Shown piece by piece: positions 39,089 through 48,194 of a DNA stretch of 64,000 bases. The first letter of the stretch is position 1, and each line of letters opens with the position of its first letter. Origin of the DNA: Hyphomonas sp. GTDB lineage: Bacteria > Pseudomonadota > Alphaproteobacteria > Caulobacterales > Hyphomonadaceae. The stretch is from positions 124,001-188,000 of the forward strand of contig NZ_JAGYJH010000004.1 of NCBI RefSeq assembly GCF_018402285.1. The letters are read 5' to 3'. Position numbers and translations under genes: made by a program. The notes below the pieces were generated by a model that was given only the letters and a program-made list of their open reading frames with translations, was not told the origin of the DNA and ran no database searches.

Positions 39089-40407
39089 TGTCCATCAACA
39101 TCACCATGCCTGCTCTCAGCCCCACGATGGAAGAGGGCACGCTCGCCAAATGGCTCGTCAAGGAAGGCGACAGTGTCAAGTCCGGTGACATCATCGCCGA
39201 GATCGAGACTGACAAGGCAACGATGGAAGTCGAAGCCGTCGATGAAGGCAAGGTTGCCAGAATCCTCGTTGCCGAGGGCACCGAAGGCGTAAAGGTCAAT
39301 GCCGTGATCGCCGTGCTCGCCGAGGAGGGCGAGGATGCGTCTTCCGTAAAGACGCCGTCTGCCGACGCAGCGCCGAAGAAGGCTGACGCTCCCAAGGCTG
39401 AGGAAAAGAAAGCCGAAGAAAAAAAGACCGAGCCCAAGAAGGAAGCCGCAAAGCCCGGACCGGCCCAAACCGCCGCGCCTGCGAAATCAGATAATGGGGG
39501 GCGCCTGAAAGCGTCCCCGCTCGCCAAGCGTATCGCCGCCAACAGGGGTATCGACCTCAAGGTTCTCAAAGGCTCCGGCCCGCATGGCCGCATCATCAGG
39601 CGCGATGTGGAAAGCGCCAAGCCGGGTGCGCAGGCCGCGTCTGCTGGCTCAGCCGCGCCAGCCTCGCCCGATGGCCTCATCCTGCCACAGATCCTCGACG
39701 ACCGCGTCTATGCGCCGGATACGTACGAGCTCAAGCCGCTCGATGGCATGCGCAGGACGGTCGCCAGGCGCCTGACGCAGAGCTTCATGCAGGTGCCGCA
39801 TTTCCCGCTGAACGTGGACATCACGCTCGATAATCTGCTGACCAGCCGCGCGGCCATCAACAACGCCGCGCGTGAAGGCGTGAAGGTCTCGGTTAATGAC
39901 CTCCTCATCAAGGCCGCCGCACTCGCCCTGATCGATGAGCCTGACTGCAATGCATCGTTCACGGACAAAGGCATCGCTTATCACAGGCACGCCAACATCT
40001 CCGTGGCCGTCGCGGTCGAGGGCGGCCTGATCACGCCGGTGATTTTCAAGGCCGAATCCAAGGGGCTGGCTGAAATCTCCGAAGAGATGAAAGACCTCGC
40101 ATCCCGGGCCCGCGAGCGCAAGCTGAAGCCCCAGGAATACATGGGCGGCACGTTCTCGATCTCGAACCTCGGCATGTTCGGCATCAAATCCTTTGCCTCG
40201 ATCATCAACCCGCCCGAAGGCATGATCCTCTCGGTCGGCGCCGGCGAGAAGCGCCCGGTGGTCGACGAGGAGGGCAATGTCGTGCCGCGAACGGTCATGA
40301 GCGTCACGCTCACCTGCGACCACCGGGTCATCGGCGGGGCGGAGGGCGCCAAATGGCTCGCTGCATTCAAGCGCTATGTGGAAACACCTGAGGCGATGCT
40401 GCTGTGA
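39088..40407 (+). CDS. pdhC: Dihydrolipoamide acetyltransferase (pyruvate dehydrogenase E2)
   Basis: 439 residues: lipoyl domain with Lys43, a Lys/Glu/Ala-rich linker (about 90-135), E1/E3-binding domain ([17 protein letters not shown], about 140-175) and the acyltransferase core (about 215-439). The catalytic histidine is His412 in [13 protein letters not shown]. The usual HxxxDG motif has Asp where this protein has Gly416, a possible loss of the assisting carboxylate. Everything else looks functional and the operon is intact. A GTG-started lipoprotein gene overlaps its stop. Confidence 0.94.
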   Translation: MSINITMPALSPTMEEGTLAKWLVKEGDSVKSGDIIAEIETDKATMEVEAVDEGKVARILVAEGTEGVKVNAVIAVLAEEGEDASSVKTPSADAAPKKADAPKAEEKKAEEKKTEPKKEAAKPGPAQTAAPAKSDNGGRLKASPLAKRIAANRGIDLKVLKGSGPHGRIIRRDVESAKPGAQAASAGSAAPASPDGLILPQILDDRVYAPDTYELKPLDGMRRTVARRLTQSFMQVPHFPLNVDITLDNLLTSRAAINNAAREGVKVSVNDLLIKAAALALIDEPDCNASFTDKGIAYHRHANISVAVAVEGGLITPVIFKAESKGLAEISEEMKDLASRARERKLKPQEYMGGTFSISNLGMFGIKSFASIINPPEGMILSVGAGEKRPVVDEEGNVVPRTVMSVTLTCDHRVIGGAEGAKWLAAFKRYVETPEAMLL

Positions 40408-40745
40408 GGCGGTTTGTGATCCTCGGATTTCTGATCGCGGCAGGTTGTTCGCATGCGCCAACATATGATGACGGTCAGATTGAAGCGATTATGCGCCCAC
40501 TGGCGTATGAACAGGAAATTGATCGCAAATGCGAGGCCCGGCAGTCTGTATTCGACGCAGACTTGTTTGTATCCAGCCTGAGTGGCCAAAGCGCGGCACG
40601 AGCGTCTGAAATTCTCTCATCTGTTTCCATGGAAGTCGCGGAGGGTGAAGCTGAATATGTCTGCACGGTCGAACTTTATTTCTCGACACAACAACGCGCA
40701 AATGATGCGCGTGCGATGTGGAAGGCACTGAAAGGTAATTCCTGA
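40404..40745 (+). CDS. Small putative lipoprotein in the pdh operon
   Basis: 113 residues, not recognised. The N terminus [15 protein letters not shown] has a lipobox (IAAGC) with Cys15 as the lipid-modified residue. The mature part is small, partly acidic and contains two further cysteines (DRKCEAR and EYVCTVE). GTG start at 40404 overlaps pdhC by 4 nt; the stop shares one base with lpd. Its coding rests on this tight fit and on the lipobox. Confidence 0.7.
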   Translation: MRRFVILGFLIAAGCSHAPTYDDGQIEAIMRPLAYEQEIDRKCEARQSVFDADLFVSSLSGQSAARASEILSSVSMEVAEGEAEYVCTVELYFSTQQRANDARAMWKALKGNS

Positions 40746-42160
40746 TGTCCACCCAATATGACCTCATCGTCATCGGTTCCGGCCCAGGCGGCTATGTCGC
40801 GGCGATCCGCGCGAGCCAGCTTGGCATGAAGACGGCCATTGTGGAGCGCGAAAGCCTCGGTGGCATCTGTCTCAACTGGGGCTGCATCCCGACCAAGGCG
40901 CTGCTGCGCTCGGCCGAGGTGCTGCATCTGGCCAAGCATGCCAAATCCTTCGGTCTGAAAATCGAGAAGCCGGAATTTGATCTCGAAGCCATCGTGAAAC
41001 GCTCGCGCGGTATCGCCGCGCAGCTTTCCGGCGGCGTCAAGTTCCTCATGAAGAAGAACAAGATCGACGTGATCGAAGGCACCGCCCGGCTGGAGAAAGG
41101 CGCGCCTGCGCCCAAGGTCATCGTCAAGGGCAAGGATGGCAAGGATACGCCATATACGGCCAAACATGTCATGCTGGCCACCGGCGCCCGCGCGCGCGAC
41201 ATTCCGCAGGCGGGGCTCAAGGCAGATGGCAAACTTGTCTGGACGTACCGTGAAGCCATGACGCCGGATGTGATGCCAGAGCGTCTCCTCGTGATTGGCT
41301 CGGGCGCCATCGGCATCGAGTTTGCGAGCTTTTATAACGAGCTCGGCTCGGACGTGACCGTTGCCGAAGTGATGGAACGCATCCTGCCGGTGGAAGACGC
41401 CGAAATATCCGCCTTCGCCGAAAAGGATTTCAGAAAGCAGGGCATGAATATCCTCACCGGCGCCAAGGTGGAGAACCTGAGACCCGGAAAAGATACGCTC
41501 ACGGCAGACATCACCACGAAGGACGGCAAGAAGGAAACCAAGGAGTTCGACCGCGCCATTCTCGCCGTTGGCATCGTCGGCAATGTGGAGAATCTGGGCC
41601 TCGAAGCACTCGGCGTGAAAATCGAGAAAACCCATGTCGTCGTCGATGGCTTCGGGCGCACGGGTGTGCCCGGCCTTTATGCCATCGGCGATCTCACCGG
41701 CCCGCCCTGGCTCGCCCACAAGGCCAGCCATGAAGGCGTTATGTGCGTTGAAGGCATCCACGGTAAAAACCATGCCGAGCCTTTTGATGTGTCAAACGTT
41801 CCGGGCTGCACCTATTCCCATCCGCAGGTCGCCAGCGTGGGCCTCACCGAAGCCGCCGCCAGGGCCAAGGGGCATGATATCAAGGTCGGCCGTTTCCCCT
41901 TCATCGGCAATGGCAAGGCGATTGCTCTGGGCGCGGAGAATGGAATGGTCAAAACCATCTTTGACAAGAAGACCGGCGAGTTGCTCGGGGCCCATATGAT
42001 CGGCGCCGAAGTCACCGAGTTGATCCAGGGCTATGTCATCGCCCGGCAGGGCGAGCTGACCGAGCAGGATCTCATCCACACGATCTTCCCGCACCCGACG
42101 CTGTCAGAGACGATGCATGAGGCTGTTCTAGATGCCGAGGGCCGTGTGATCCACGTCTGA
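40745..42160 (+). CDS. lpdA: Dihydrolipoamide dehydrogenase (E3)
   Basis: 471-residue FAD disulfide oxidoreductase. FAD motif IGSGPGGYVAAIRASQLG, redox-active disulfide in GGICLNWGCIPTKALL, NAD motif IGSGAIGIEFASFY, second FAD motif AIGDLTG and the C-terminal His-Glu dyad HPHPTLSE-like (TIFPHPTLSETMHEA). It reoxidises E2 lipoyl groups. Last gene of the operon; a terminator follows. Confidence 0.97.
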   Translation: MSTQYDLIVIGSGPGGYVAAIRASQLGMKTAIVERESLGGICLNWGCIPTKALLRSAEVLHLAKHAKSFGLKIEKPEFDLEAIVKRSRGIAAQLSGGVKFLMKKNKIDVIEGTARLEKGAPAPKVIVKGKDGKDTPYTAKHVMLATGARARDIPQAGLKADGKLVWTYREAMTPDVMPERLLVIGSGAIGIEFASFYNELGSDVTVAEVMERILPVEDAEISAFAEKDFRKQGMNILTGAKVENLRPGKDTLTADITTKDGKKETKEFDRAILAVGIVGNVENLGLEALGVKIEKTHVVVDGFGRTGVPGLYAIGDLTGPPWLAHKASHEGVMCVEGIHGKNHAEPFDVSNVPGCTYSHPQVASVGLTEAAARAKGHDIKVGRFPFIGNGKAIALGAENGMVKTIFDKKTGELLGAHMIGAEVTELIQGYVIARQGELTEQDLIHTIFPHPTLSETMHEAVLDAEGRVIHV

Positions 42161-42183
42161 CACGCCAGCGTGCGCTTAAAAAG

Positions 42184-42214
42184 AAGCCGCCGGAGCGTTC
42201 TGCTTCGGCGGCTT
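42184..42214 (+). terminator. Rho-independent terminator after lpdA
   Basis: A 13-bp stem with one G-U pair (AAGCCGCCGGAGC/GCTTCGGCGGCTT), 5-nt loop, then ATTGTTTG. It lies between convergent genes. Confidence 0.75.
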
Positions 42215-42247
42215 ATTGTTTGAGGGTTCGGGAGAGGCCCTTCTGGA

Positions 42248-44387
42248 TCAGAACGTATACCGTAACCCCGCGCGTACATTGCGGCCTGGCATAGGCACGG
42301 TGTCGCGAAGGACGGATGTCGCAAGGCGCACTTCTTCGTCGGTGGCATTGCGCACTTCCAGGAAGAGCTGCGTGCCTTCCCTGCCATGGCCGAGTTCGGA
42401 AAGGTTCAGCGCGCCGCGCAGGTTGAGCGTGGTGTAGTCGCTGGTGCCAAGCTGTCCGGTGCCCACATATTTCTGGTTATCGGCCCATTCGATCTGGGCG
42501 CCTGCCTCCAAGAGGCCCCAGTCGGCATCTGCGCCTGCCGAGATGCTCAGGGGCGGGACGAACGGCACATCGCCGCCAGCATCGAGTTCCGCGCGCACAT
42601 AGTCGAGGCTGGAGCGGAAAACCCAGTCCGCGGCAAGCGGGCCATTGTTCAGATAGTATTCGCCATAGATTTCGCCGCCGGTGAAGGTCGCCTCATCCTG
42701 GGTGAACAGGAACACCGGCAGCCCGTCCTCTTCGCTGATGAGTTCGCCGTCTTCTTCAATCGTACCGGGCGTCAGGAACACGAAATCGGTGAAGCTCGTA
42801 TGGAAGAGGTTGACGCCGAAGCTGGCCGTGTCAGAGCGCCAGCGCAGCGTGCCTTCCAGATTCAGGCCTTTTTCCTTGCCGAGCCCGGCGTCGCCCACTT
42901 CAAACTGGCTTGTGGCGAGGTGGGGGCCAAAGGCAAACAGTTCGCTCTCGTTCGGCGCCCGCTCGGTGTAGGCCAGCTGCGCGCCGGCAAACCAGCCCTC
43001 GCCGAAATGCTGGTGAACCCCGGCCGAAGCGCTGAAGAGATCAAACTCGACCTGTCCGGCCACGGCATTGTCGTGCTCCAGCTGCTCTATACGGGCGCCG
43101 CCCTCGATGCCAAAGCCGCTGTCCCATTCGCGCGTTTCATAGAGGAAAAGTGCGATGGAGTTGGTGTCGGTCGCAGTCAGGAAGGCTTCATCGCCTACCG
43201 CGTCCAGAGATTTGTCGAGGAACTGGATGCCCACTGCGCCTTCAAAGCCTGCGATGGCATGGTCCAGCTCGATCCGGCCTTCGATGCCCTCCGAGGAAAA
43301 GACCGTGCCCGGTTCGCCGGGCGCTTCAAATTCGGTGTGCGCATAGTCGGAATAGGAGAGGGTGGCGTTGAGCGCCTGGATCACCGGCCCGTCAAAGGTC
43401 AGTCCGCCCCGGAAATCATAGCGTGTCTGCTCGAAATCGATGAAGGCATTTTCTTCTTCCTCTTCGGCCTCTTCGCCGTCTTCGCCTTCTTCATGCGCAT
43501 GTTCATGCGCATGTTCATGGCCGGGCAGGCCGTACTCGGACGTTTGCTGGCGGATGGCAAATCCGGCGAAGGCGCGCTCGCCCACCCAGGTCACGCCCGC
43601 GCCCAGTGTCCTTGTGTCCAGGGAGGAGTTGCCGAGCGTGCCATTGCCGGCCTCTTCATGATCATGCTCCTCCTCTTCATGCCTCCGCGTCATGCTCCTC
43701 TCCGGCATGTTCCTGTTCTTCCTGGAAGCGCAGCTGGCGGGACTCGGCGAGGCCGGGAATGTCATAGTTGCCAAAGTCGCGCTGGGAGGCTGACAGGGAG
43801 AAGACGAGGGGACCGGCGACAAAGCTCGTCCGGGCACCAAGCTCGGTGCCCTCATTGACGCTGTTCCAGGCCCCAAAGGCTTCGCCGCTGACGGGGGCTT
43901 CGGGCGCCATGTCCACGATGAGGCCGTCGATCACGTTCACCACGCCGCCGATGGCCTGGCCTCCATAGGCAAGGGCCGCCGGGCCGCGCAGGATCTCGAT
44001 CTTGTCGGCGTCGATGCCGTCCGCGCTCACCTGGTGGTCGGGGCTGGCTGCTGACACGTCGATGACGCCAATGCCATTGGTCAGCACCTGCACCCGCTCG
44101 GCGCCGAGGCCGCGCAGCACAGGGCGGCTCGCGCCCTGGCCGAAGAAGGTGGAGGAGACACCCGGCTCCCCCGCCAGCGTATCGCCCAGTGTGCCAGAAA
44201 GGCGTCGGACGATGTCAGACCGGTCAAGGGCCGTGGCGTTGCCGATGAGCTCGTCACTGGAGCGCTCTGGCCCGGGCGCGGTCACGATGACGGGCGCTTC
44301 GATGCGCGGGGCGTCGGTATCCTGGGCGAGGGCAAGGCCGGTGAGGAGGTGACCGGAAATGGCGGTCAGCAGCAGCGTACGTTTCAT
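42248..44387 (-). pseudogene. TonB-dependent receptor, zinc (ZnuD-like) type, with frameshift
   Basis: Two adjacent frames make one receptor. The upstream part (44387 to 43677) has a signal peptide, plug domain (VLRGLGAERVQVLTNGIG, LRGPAALAYGGQAIGG) and stops in a His/Glu-rich loop at GEEHDAEA. The rest (43681 down to 42248) continues in another frame with HEEEEHDHEEAG, a second loop HEHAHEHAHEE, the barrel and C-terminal LRYTF. Removing one base near 43682 joins them. His-rich extracellular loops are typical of zinc receptors such as ZnuD. It could be a sequencing error, a real mutation or a phase-variable site. A Zur-like palindrome lies 21 nt upstream of the ATG. Confidence 0.82.
43491..43520 (-). 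repeat. 12-bp tandem repeat coding His-rich loop
   Basis: TCATGCGCATGT occurs twice in direct succession (43491-43502, 43503-43514) and starts a third time. On the minus strand it codes alternating His-Glu-His-Ala residues of the receptor loop. Confidence 0.85.
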
Positions 44388-44407
44388 CTGGGAGGCTCTC
44401 ATTCTAG

Positions 44408-44428
44408 TAATGTAATAATATTGCATTA
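44408..44428 (-). promoter_or_regulatory. Zur-like operator of the zinc receptor gene
   Basis: A 21-bp palindrome with one mismatch: left arm TAATGTAATA, centre A, right arm TATTGCATTA. It resembles the AT-rich Zur boxes of alphaproteobacteria and ends 20 bases from the start codon, where a repressor would block transcription. The downstream gene is a His-rich-loop TonB receptor, which fits zinc repression. Confidence 0.7.
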
Positions 44429-44501
44429 TCGATACGGAGCCCTCCGCGCAAGGGCCTAAACTATCCGAAAGTGGCCGGATTGGTCCTCGTTCAGGCAGAC
44501 A

Positions 44502-44526
44502 AAAAGCCCGCCATTGGCGGGCTTTT
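44502..44526 (-). terminator. Terminator of the SDR gene
   Basis: Perfect 11-bp stem AAAAGCCCGCC/GGCGGGCTTTT with a 3-nt loop; on the minus strand it is followed by a T run. Confidence 0.88.
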
Positions 44527-44558
44527 GCATGTATCTGGCGCTGATCTGACGGGCTTTT

Positions 44559-45302
44559 TCAAGCCGCGCTGCCATCCACGCGAAGAAGCGACCCGGTCGT
44601 AAAACTCGACGCCGGGCTCGCCAGATAGAGGGCCGCCGTGACGATTTCCTCGGGATATCCGGGGCGGCCCAGGGCGTTGTCTGCAGATTGGCGCATCTGC
44701 TCGGGCCAGGCCTTGGCAATGTCGGTCAGGAAGGGGCCGGGGCAGATCGTGTTCACCCGCACCTTGGGGGCATATTCATGCGCCAGAGACAGGCTCATGG
44801 CATTGATCGCCGCCTTGGCTGAGCCATAGGGCACCACATGGGGCAGAGGCACCAGGCTTCCCGAGGACGAGATGTTGATGATCGAGCCGCCCTCGCCATC
44901 GGCCATGCGCCTGGCCAGCTGGCTGGCGAGCCGGAACGGGCCCTTGAAGTTGAGGTTGAGCACCGAATCGAAAAGGCTTTCGGTCACCTCATGACTGGCC
45001 ATTCGCGGGCCGGAACCGGCATTGTTTACCAGGATATCGACCCGCCCGAAATGGCCGTAGGAGGCCTCGATCAGGGCGTCGATGTCGTCCCAGCGTCCGC
45101 AATGGGCGGCGAACGCAAAGGCCTTCCGGCCGAGCGTGCGCACTTGCTCGGCAGCCGCCTCGCACGCATCCAGCTTGCGACTGGCGATGATCACATCGGC
45201 GCCATTCTCCGCAAAAGCTTTCACCATTTCAAAGCCAAGACCCCGGCTACCCCCGGTTACGAGGGCGATCTTGCCAGTCAGGTCAAACAGGTTGCGAGCC
45301 AT
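44559..45302 (-). CDS. Short-chain dehydrogenase/reductase (SDR)
   Basis: 247-residue classical SDR. Cofactor motif TGGSRGLG, NNAG, and catalytic Ser-Tyr-Lys with ISSSGSL and PYGSAKAA. It resembles gluconate-5-dehydrogenase/3-oxoacyl-ACP reductase-type members; substrate unknown. Expressed as a single gene with its own terminator; upstream is the NhaC gene in the same direction after 92 nt. Confidence 0.87.
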   Translation of the reverse strand: MARNLFDLTGKIALVTGGSRGLGFEMVKAFAENGADVIIASRKLDACEAAAEQVRTLGRKAFAFAAHCGRWDDIDALIEASYGHFGRVDILVNNAGSGPRMASHEVTESLFDSVLNLNFKGPFRLASQLARRMADGEGGSIINISSSGSLVPLPHVVPYGSAKAAINAMSLSLAHEYAPKVRVNTICPGPFLTDIAKAWPEQMRQSADNALGRPGYPEEIVTAALYLASPASSFTTGSLLRVDGSAA

Positions 45303-45394
45303 CGATTTCCTCCAGTGTCTGTCTGGATCAGACCATCGGGCAAGGGCGAAGCCCCATCAACCGACAATCGGGCATCCTGCCGCAAGGTGAGGCG

Positions 45395-46753
45395 TCAGGC
45401 CATCAATCCGGCCGCTACGTAAAGCATTGTCGCCGCCCCGCCGGCGAGCAGAGCGTAGGGCAACTGCGTGCGCACATGGTCAAGGTGATCACATCCAGAG
45501 GCAAGGGAGGCGATGATGGTCGTGTCGGAGATTGGGGAGCAGTGATCGCCGAATACGCCCCCTCCCATGACAGCGGCTATAACAAGGGGAAGCGGAATGC
45601 CGGCGCCAACGGCCAGGGGAATGGCGACCGGAACCAGAATGCCGTACGTTCCCCAGCTGGTGCCGGTGGTGAAGGAGGTGACAGAAGCGGTCAGGAACAG
45701 CGCCGCCGGGATCAGCCAGGGGGCAGGCAGGCTGCTGGCGAGGCTGGAGAGAAAAATGCCCGTGCCAAGGGCTTTGAGGCTGTCACCCAGTGCCAGGGCC
45801 AGGAAGATGATGATCACTGCGGGCAACAGTTTGCCCATGCCGTCAAAGCCCGTATCGAGCAGGCTGCCGCGCAATGACCGATTGCGGGCGGCAAGGAGGA
45901 AAGCCGTCGCGGTAGCGAGGATCACAGACCAGAGAATGGCCTTGGAGCCTGATCCCTGGAGTATGTTTCCGTTCCCTGTCCACCACATGAAGCCGATGGC
46001 GCCGCCGACAAGAATCAACATCGGCAGGATGAAGGTCAGGAGCGCGCCCGGTTGTGGCTGCGGACTGTCATCTACATAGTCGGCCTGGACAGCCGCGGCA
46101 TCAAAGGCGCGCATCGGACCGAACGTCCTGTTGGTCACGACCGTCATGAACACAAGCACGAGGGTGAGGAAGGCATAAAAGTTGAGGCCTATGGACCCAA
46201 CAAGAACGCCAAGCGGCGCGTCGACATCATTGGCGGTCAGCAGGCCGAGGATGAAGGCGCCCCAGCCATTGATAAGGATCAGTACACTGACGGGCGCGCA
46301 GGTGGAATCGATGATGTAGGCAAGCCGGGCCCGGCTGAGCCTGACCTTGTCGAACAGGGGCTTGCCCAGAAGGCCCGTCGCCAGAAGGCTGATATTGGTT
46401 TCGATGAAGAGGATGATACCGGCAAGAGCTGTTACCCCGCTGGCACGTTTGGGGCCGGACGCGAGACCGCTTCTCATCAGCCAGCTGACCATTGCGGCGA
46501 AGGCGCCCGCGCGCTCCAGATAGGCTATCAGGGCGCCGATGATGAGGCAGAACAGAAGGATCCGTGTATTGCCGGGATCAGCAAAGACGCCGGTTGCCCG
46601 GTCAATACTGCCGAGCGCGCCGAGCGCCGGATTAAAGCTGACCTGCAGCGTTTCTGACAGGAGGATGGCTAGGCCGAGCGCCCAGTAGACGTTCCGTGAC
46701 CAGACCGCGACGATGATCGCGGCCACAGGCGGAAGGACGCTCAGCCATTCCAT
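45395..46753 (-). CDS. Na+/H+ antiporter NhaC family protein
   Basis: 452-residue inner-membrane protein with about ten or more membrane segments. Family features include LFIETNISLLATGLLGKPL, CAPVSVLILINGWGAF and FTTGTSWGTYGILVPVAIPLA. Members exchange Na+ for H+ or carry organic anions or amino acids. Its ATG starts 2 nt after the M19 dipeptidase stop, so the two are co-translated; a role in import or export linked to peptide use is possible but the substrate is not readable. Confidence 0.85.
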   Translation of the reverse strand: MEWLSVLPPVAAIIVAVWSRNVYWALGLAILLSETLQVSFNPALGALGSIDRATGVFADPGNTRILLFCLIIGALIAYLERAGAFAAMVSWLMRSGLASGPKRASGVTALAGIILFIETNISLLATGLLGKPLFDKVRLSRARLAYIIDSTCAPVSVLILINGWGAFILGLLTANDVDAPLGVLVGSIGLNFYAFLTLVLVFMTVVTNRTFGPMRAFDAAAVQADYVDDSPQPQPGALLTFILPMLILVGGAIGFMWWTGNGNILQGSGSKAILWSVILATATAFLLAARNRSLRGSLLDTGFDGMGKLLPAVIIIFLALALGDSLKALGTGIFLSSLASSLPAPWLIPAALFLTASVTSFTTGTSWGTYGILVPVAIPLAVGAGIPLPLVIAAVMGGGVFGDHCSPISDTTIIASLASGCDHLDHVRTQLPYALLAGGAATMLYVAAGLMA

Positions 46754-46755
46754 TG

Positions 46756-48063
46756 TCAGTTCAGCACTTGTGGCGAGGAAAGATCAGAGCTGCGGGCAGT
46801 CTCAACTTCGGACATCAGGCGCAGGACGTTGCCGCCCCAGATCTTCGAGATGTCTTCTTCGGAGTAGCCTGCTTCGACGAGCGCAGCTGTTACTTTGGGA
46901 AGATCTGCGATGTCCTTCATGCCGTCGACGCCGCCGCCGCCATCCCAGTCAGCGCCGACGCCGACATGATCAGGCCCGACGAGCTCGAGCGTGTAGAGCA
47001 GGTGCTCCATGAATTTCTCAAAGGTCGAGCGCGGCGCCGGGAACTGCTTGTTCAGGTCCTCAAATGCCGCGCGGTAGGCTTCCCGGGTGGCGTCGTCCAT
47101 CGTCGAGGTATCCGTGCCATACTGCGCCTGAAGCTCGGCGATTGCCGCCAGGCGCTCGGGGCTGGCCGGCAGGGCTTCAAGATAGGCGCCATAAGCGTTG
47201 ATCTGGATGACACCGCCATCGTCGGCAATCGCGATCAGGAGATCATCCGGCAGGTTGCGCGGGTGGTCATAGATTGCCTTGGGCCCGGAATGGGAAAGGA
47301 TCAGCGGCGTGGTGGAGAGGGCGATCATATCGCGTACGGCGTTATCCGAGGCATGAGATCCATCCAGAATGAGGCCGAGCCGGTTGGCCGCGCGGACAAG
47401 CTCTTCACCCAGCGGGCTAAGGCCGCCATAGGCTTCGCTGACATCGGTTGCGCTGTCTGCAAACTGGCTGTTGCGGAAATGAACCGGCGCAATCATTCGC
47501 AGTCCGCCGACATAGAACGTGTCGAGCATCGAAATGTCCGTACCGAGAGGGTAGGCGTTCTCCATGCTCTGGAAGACGATCTTCCTGCCTGCTGCAGCGA
47601 TCCGCTCAGCATCAGAGGTCGAAAAGGCAAGCTCCACATCGCCGGCGTATCTGGCCGCCATCTCCCGGATCGACATCTGACGCAGCATGGCCATGTTGCG
47701 GGCAGCCAGATAAGAGGCCTCGTCCAGCGGGCCCTGCGGCGTGAAGATTACCCAGAAGCCGCCATCAAGACCGCCTTCATTCATGCGCGGCAGGTCGACA
47801 TGCGTGCCATCGACATCGAAATCGCCGCGCTTGGAGAATGTGTAGCTCGGATCGTGAAAATAGGCAGGGGTGTCGAGGTGGCTGTCGAGCACGATGAACG
47901 CCTGATGCAGTTTTTCCACCGCCGAGAGTTCTGCTTCCATCGGCGCTGCTGCAACGGTTTCCATGGCAGGCGCGGCGGACGCGGGTGGCGCCTCTGCACG
48001 TGTTGTAGTGCATGCTGCCAGCATCGCGGTTAGTCCAAGTGTGGCGCTTATGTGTTTCATCAT
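46756..48063 (-). CDS. Membrane dipeptidase (peptidase M19), lipoprotein
   Basis: 435-residue zinc dipeptidase. The N terminus has a lipoprotein signal (LTAMLAAC, Cys18). Metal-binding HxD occurs in LDSHLDTPAYF; later GSHAS and LILSHSGPKA supply further histidines, as in renal dipeptidase homologs. It probably acts in the periplasm or outer leaflet on short peptides. The neighbouring NhaC-type transporter is translationally coupled; a large TonB receptor and an S9 peptidase are close by. Confidence 0.88.
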   Translation of the reverse strand: MMKHISATLGLTAMLAACTTTRAEAPPASAAPAMETVAAAPMEAELSAVEKLHQAFIVLDSHLDTPAYFHDPSYTFSKRGDFDVDGTHVDLPRMNEGGLDGGFWVIFTPQGPLDEASYLAARNMAMLRQMSIREMAARYAGDVELAFSTSDAERIAAAGRKIVFQSMENAYPLGTDISMLDTFYVGGLRMIAPVHFRNSQFADSATDVSEAYGGLSPLGEELVRAANRLGLILDGSHASDNAVRDMIALSTTPLILSHSGPKAIYDHPRNLPDDLLIAIADDGGVIQINAYGAYLEALPASPERLAAIAELQAQYGTDTSTMDDATREAYRAAFEDLNKQFPAPRSTFEKFMEHLLYTLELVGPDHVGVGADWDGGGGVDGMKDIADLPKVTAALVEAGYSEEDISKIWGGNVLRLMSEVETARSSDLSSPQVLN

Positions 48064-48142
48064 TTCAGCCCTGTCTGCGACTCAATCCGGATCCAGATGT
48101 TCACGTCCCGGCCTGCCGGGTCAACCAGCGGGCCCAAAAGAA

Positions 48143-48168
48143 AAGGGCGGCCTCGAAAGGCCGCCCTT
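48143..48168 (-). terminator. Terminator of the large TonB receptor gene
   Basis: Perfect 11-bp stem AAGGGCGGCCT/AGGCCGCCCTT with CGAA loop; on the minus strand it is followed by TTCTTTT. Confidence 0.85.
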
Positions 48169-48194
48169 GTTTTGATCCAAAATCCGCAAACGGA

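Noticed and set aside
43440-43530. Tandem repeats in the receptor gene as a CRISPR or minisatellite
   Set aside because: They are short, adjacent and coding for a His/Glu-rich loop; there are no spacers.
46753-48033. 426-codon plus-strand frame opposite the M19 dipeptidase
   Set aside because: Antisense shadow; the minus-strand protein has a lipobox and zinc motifs.
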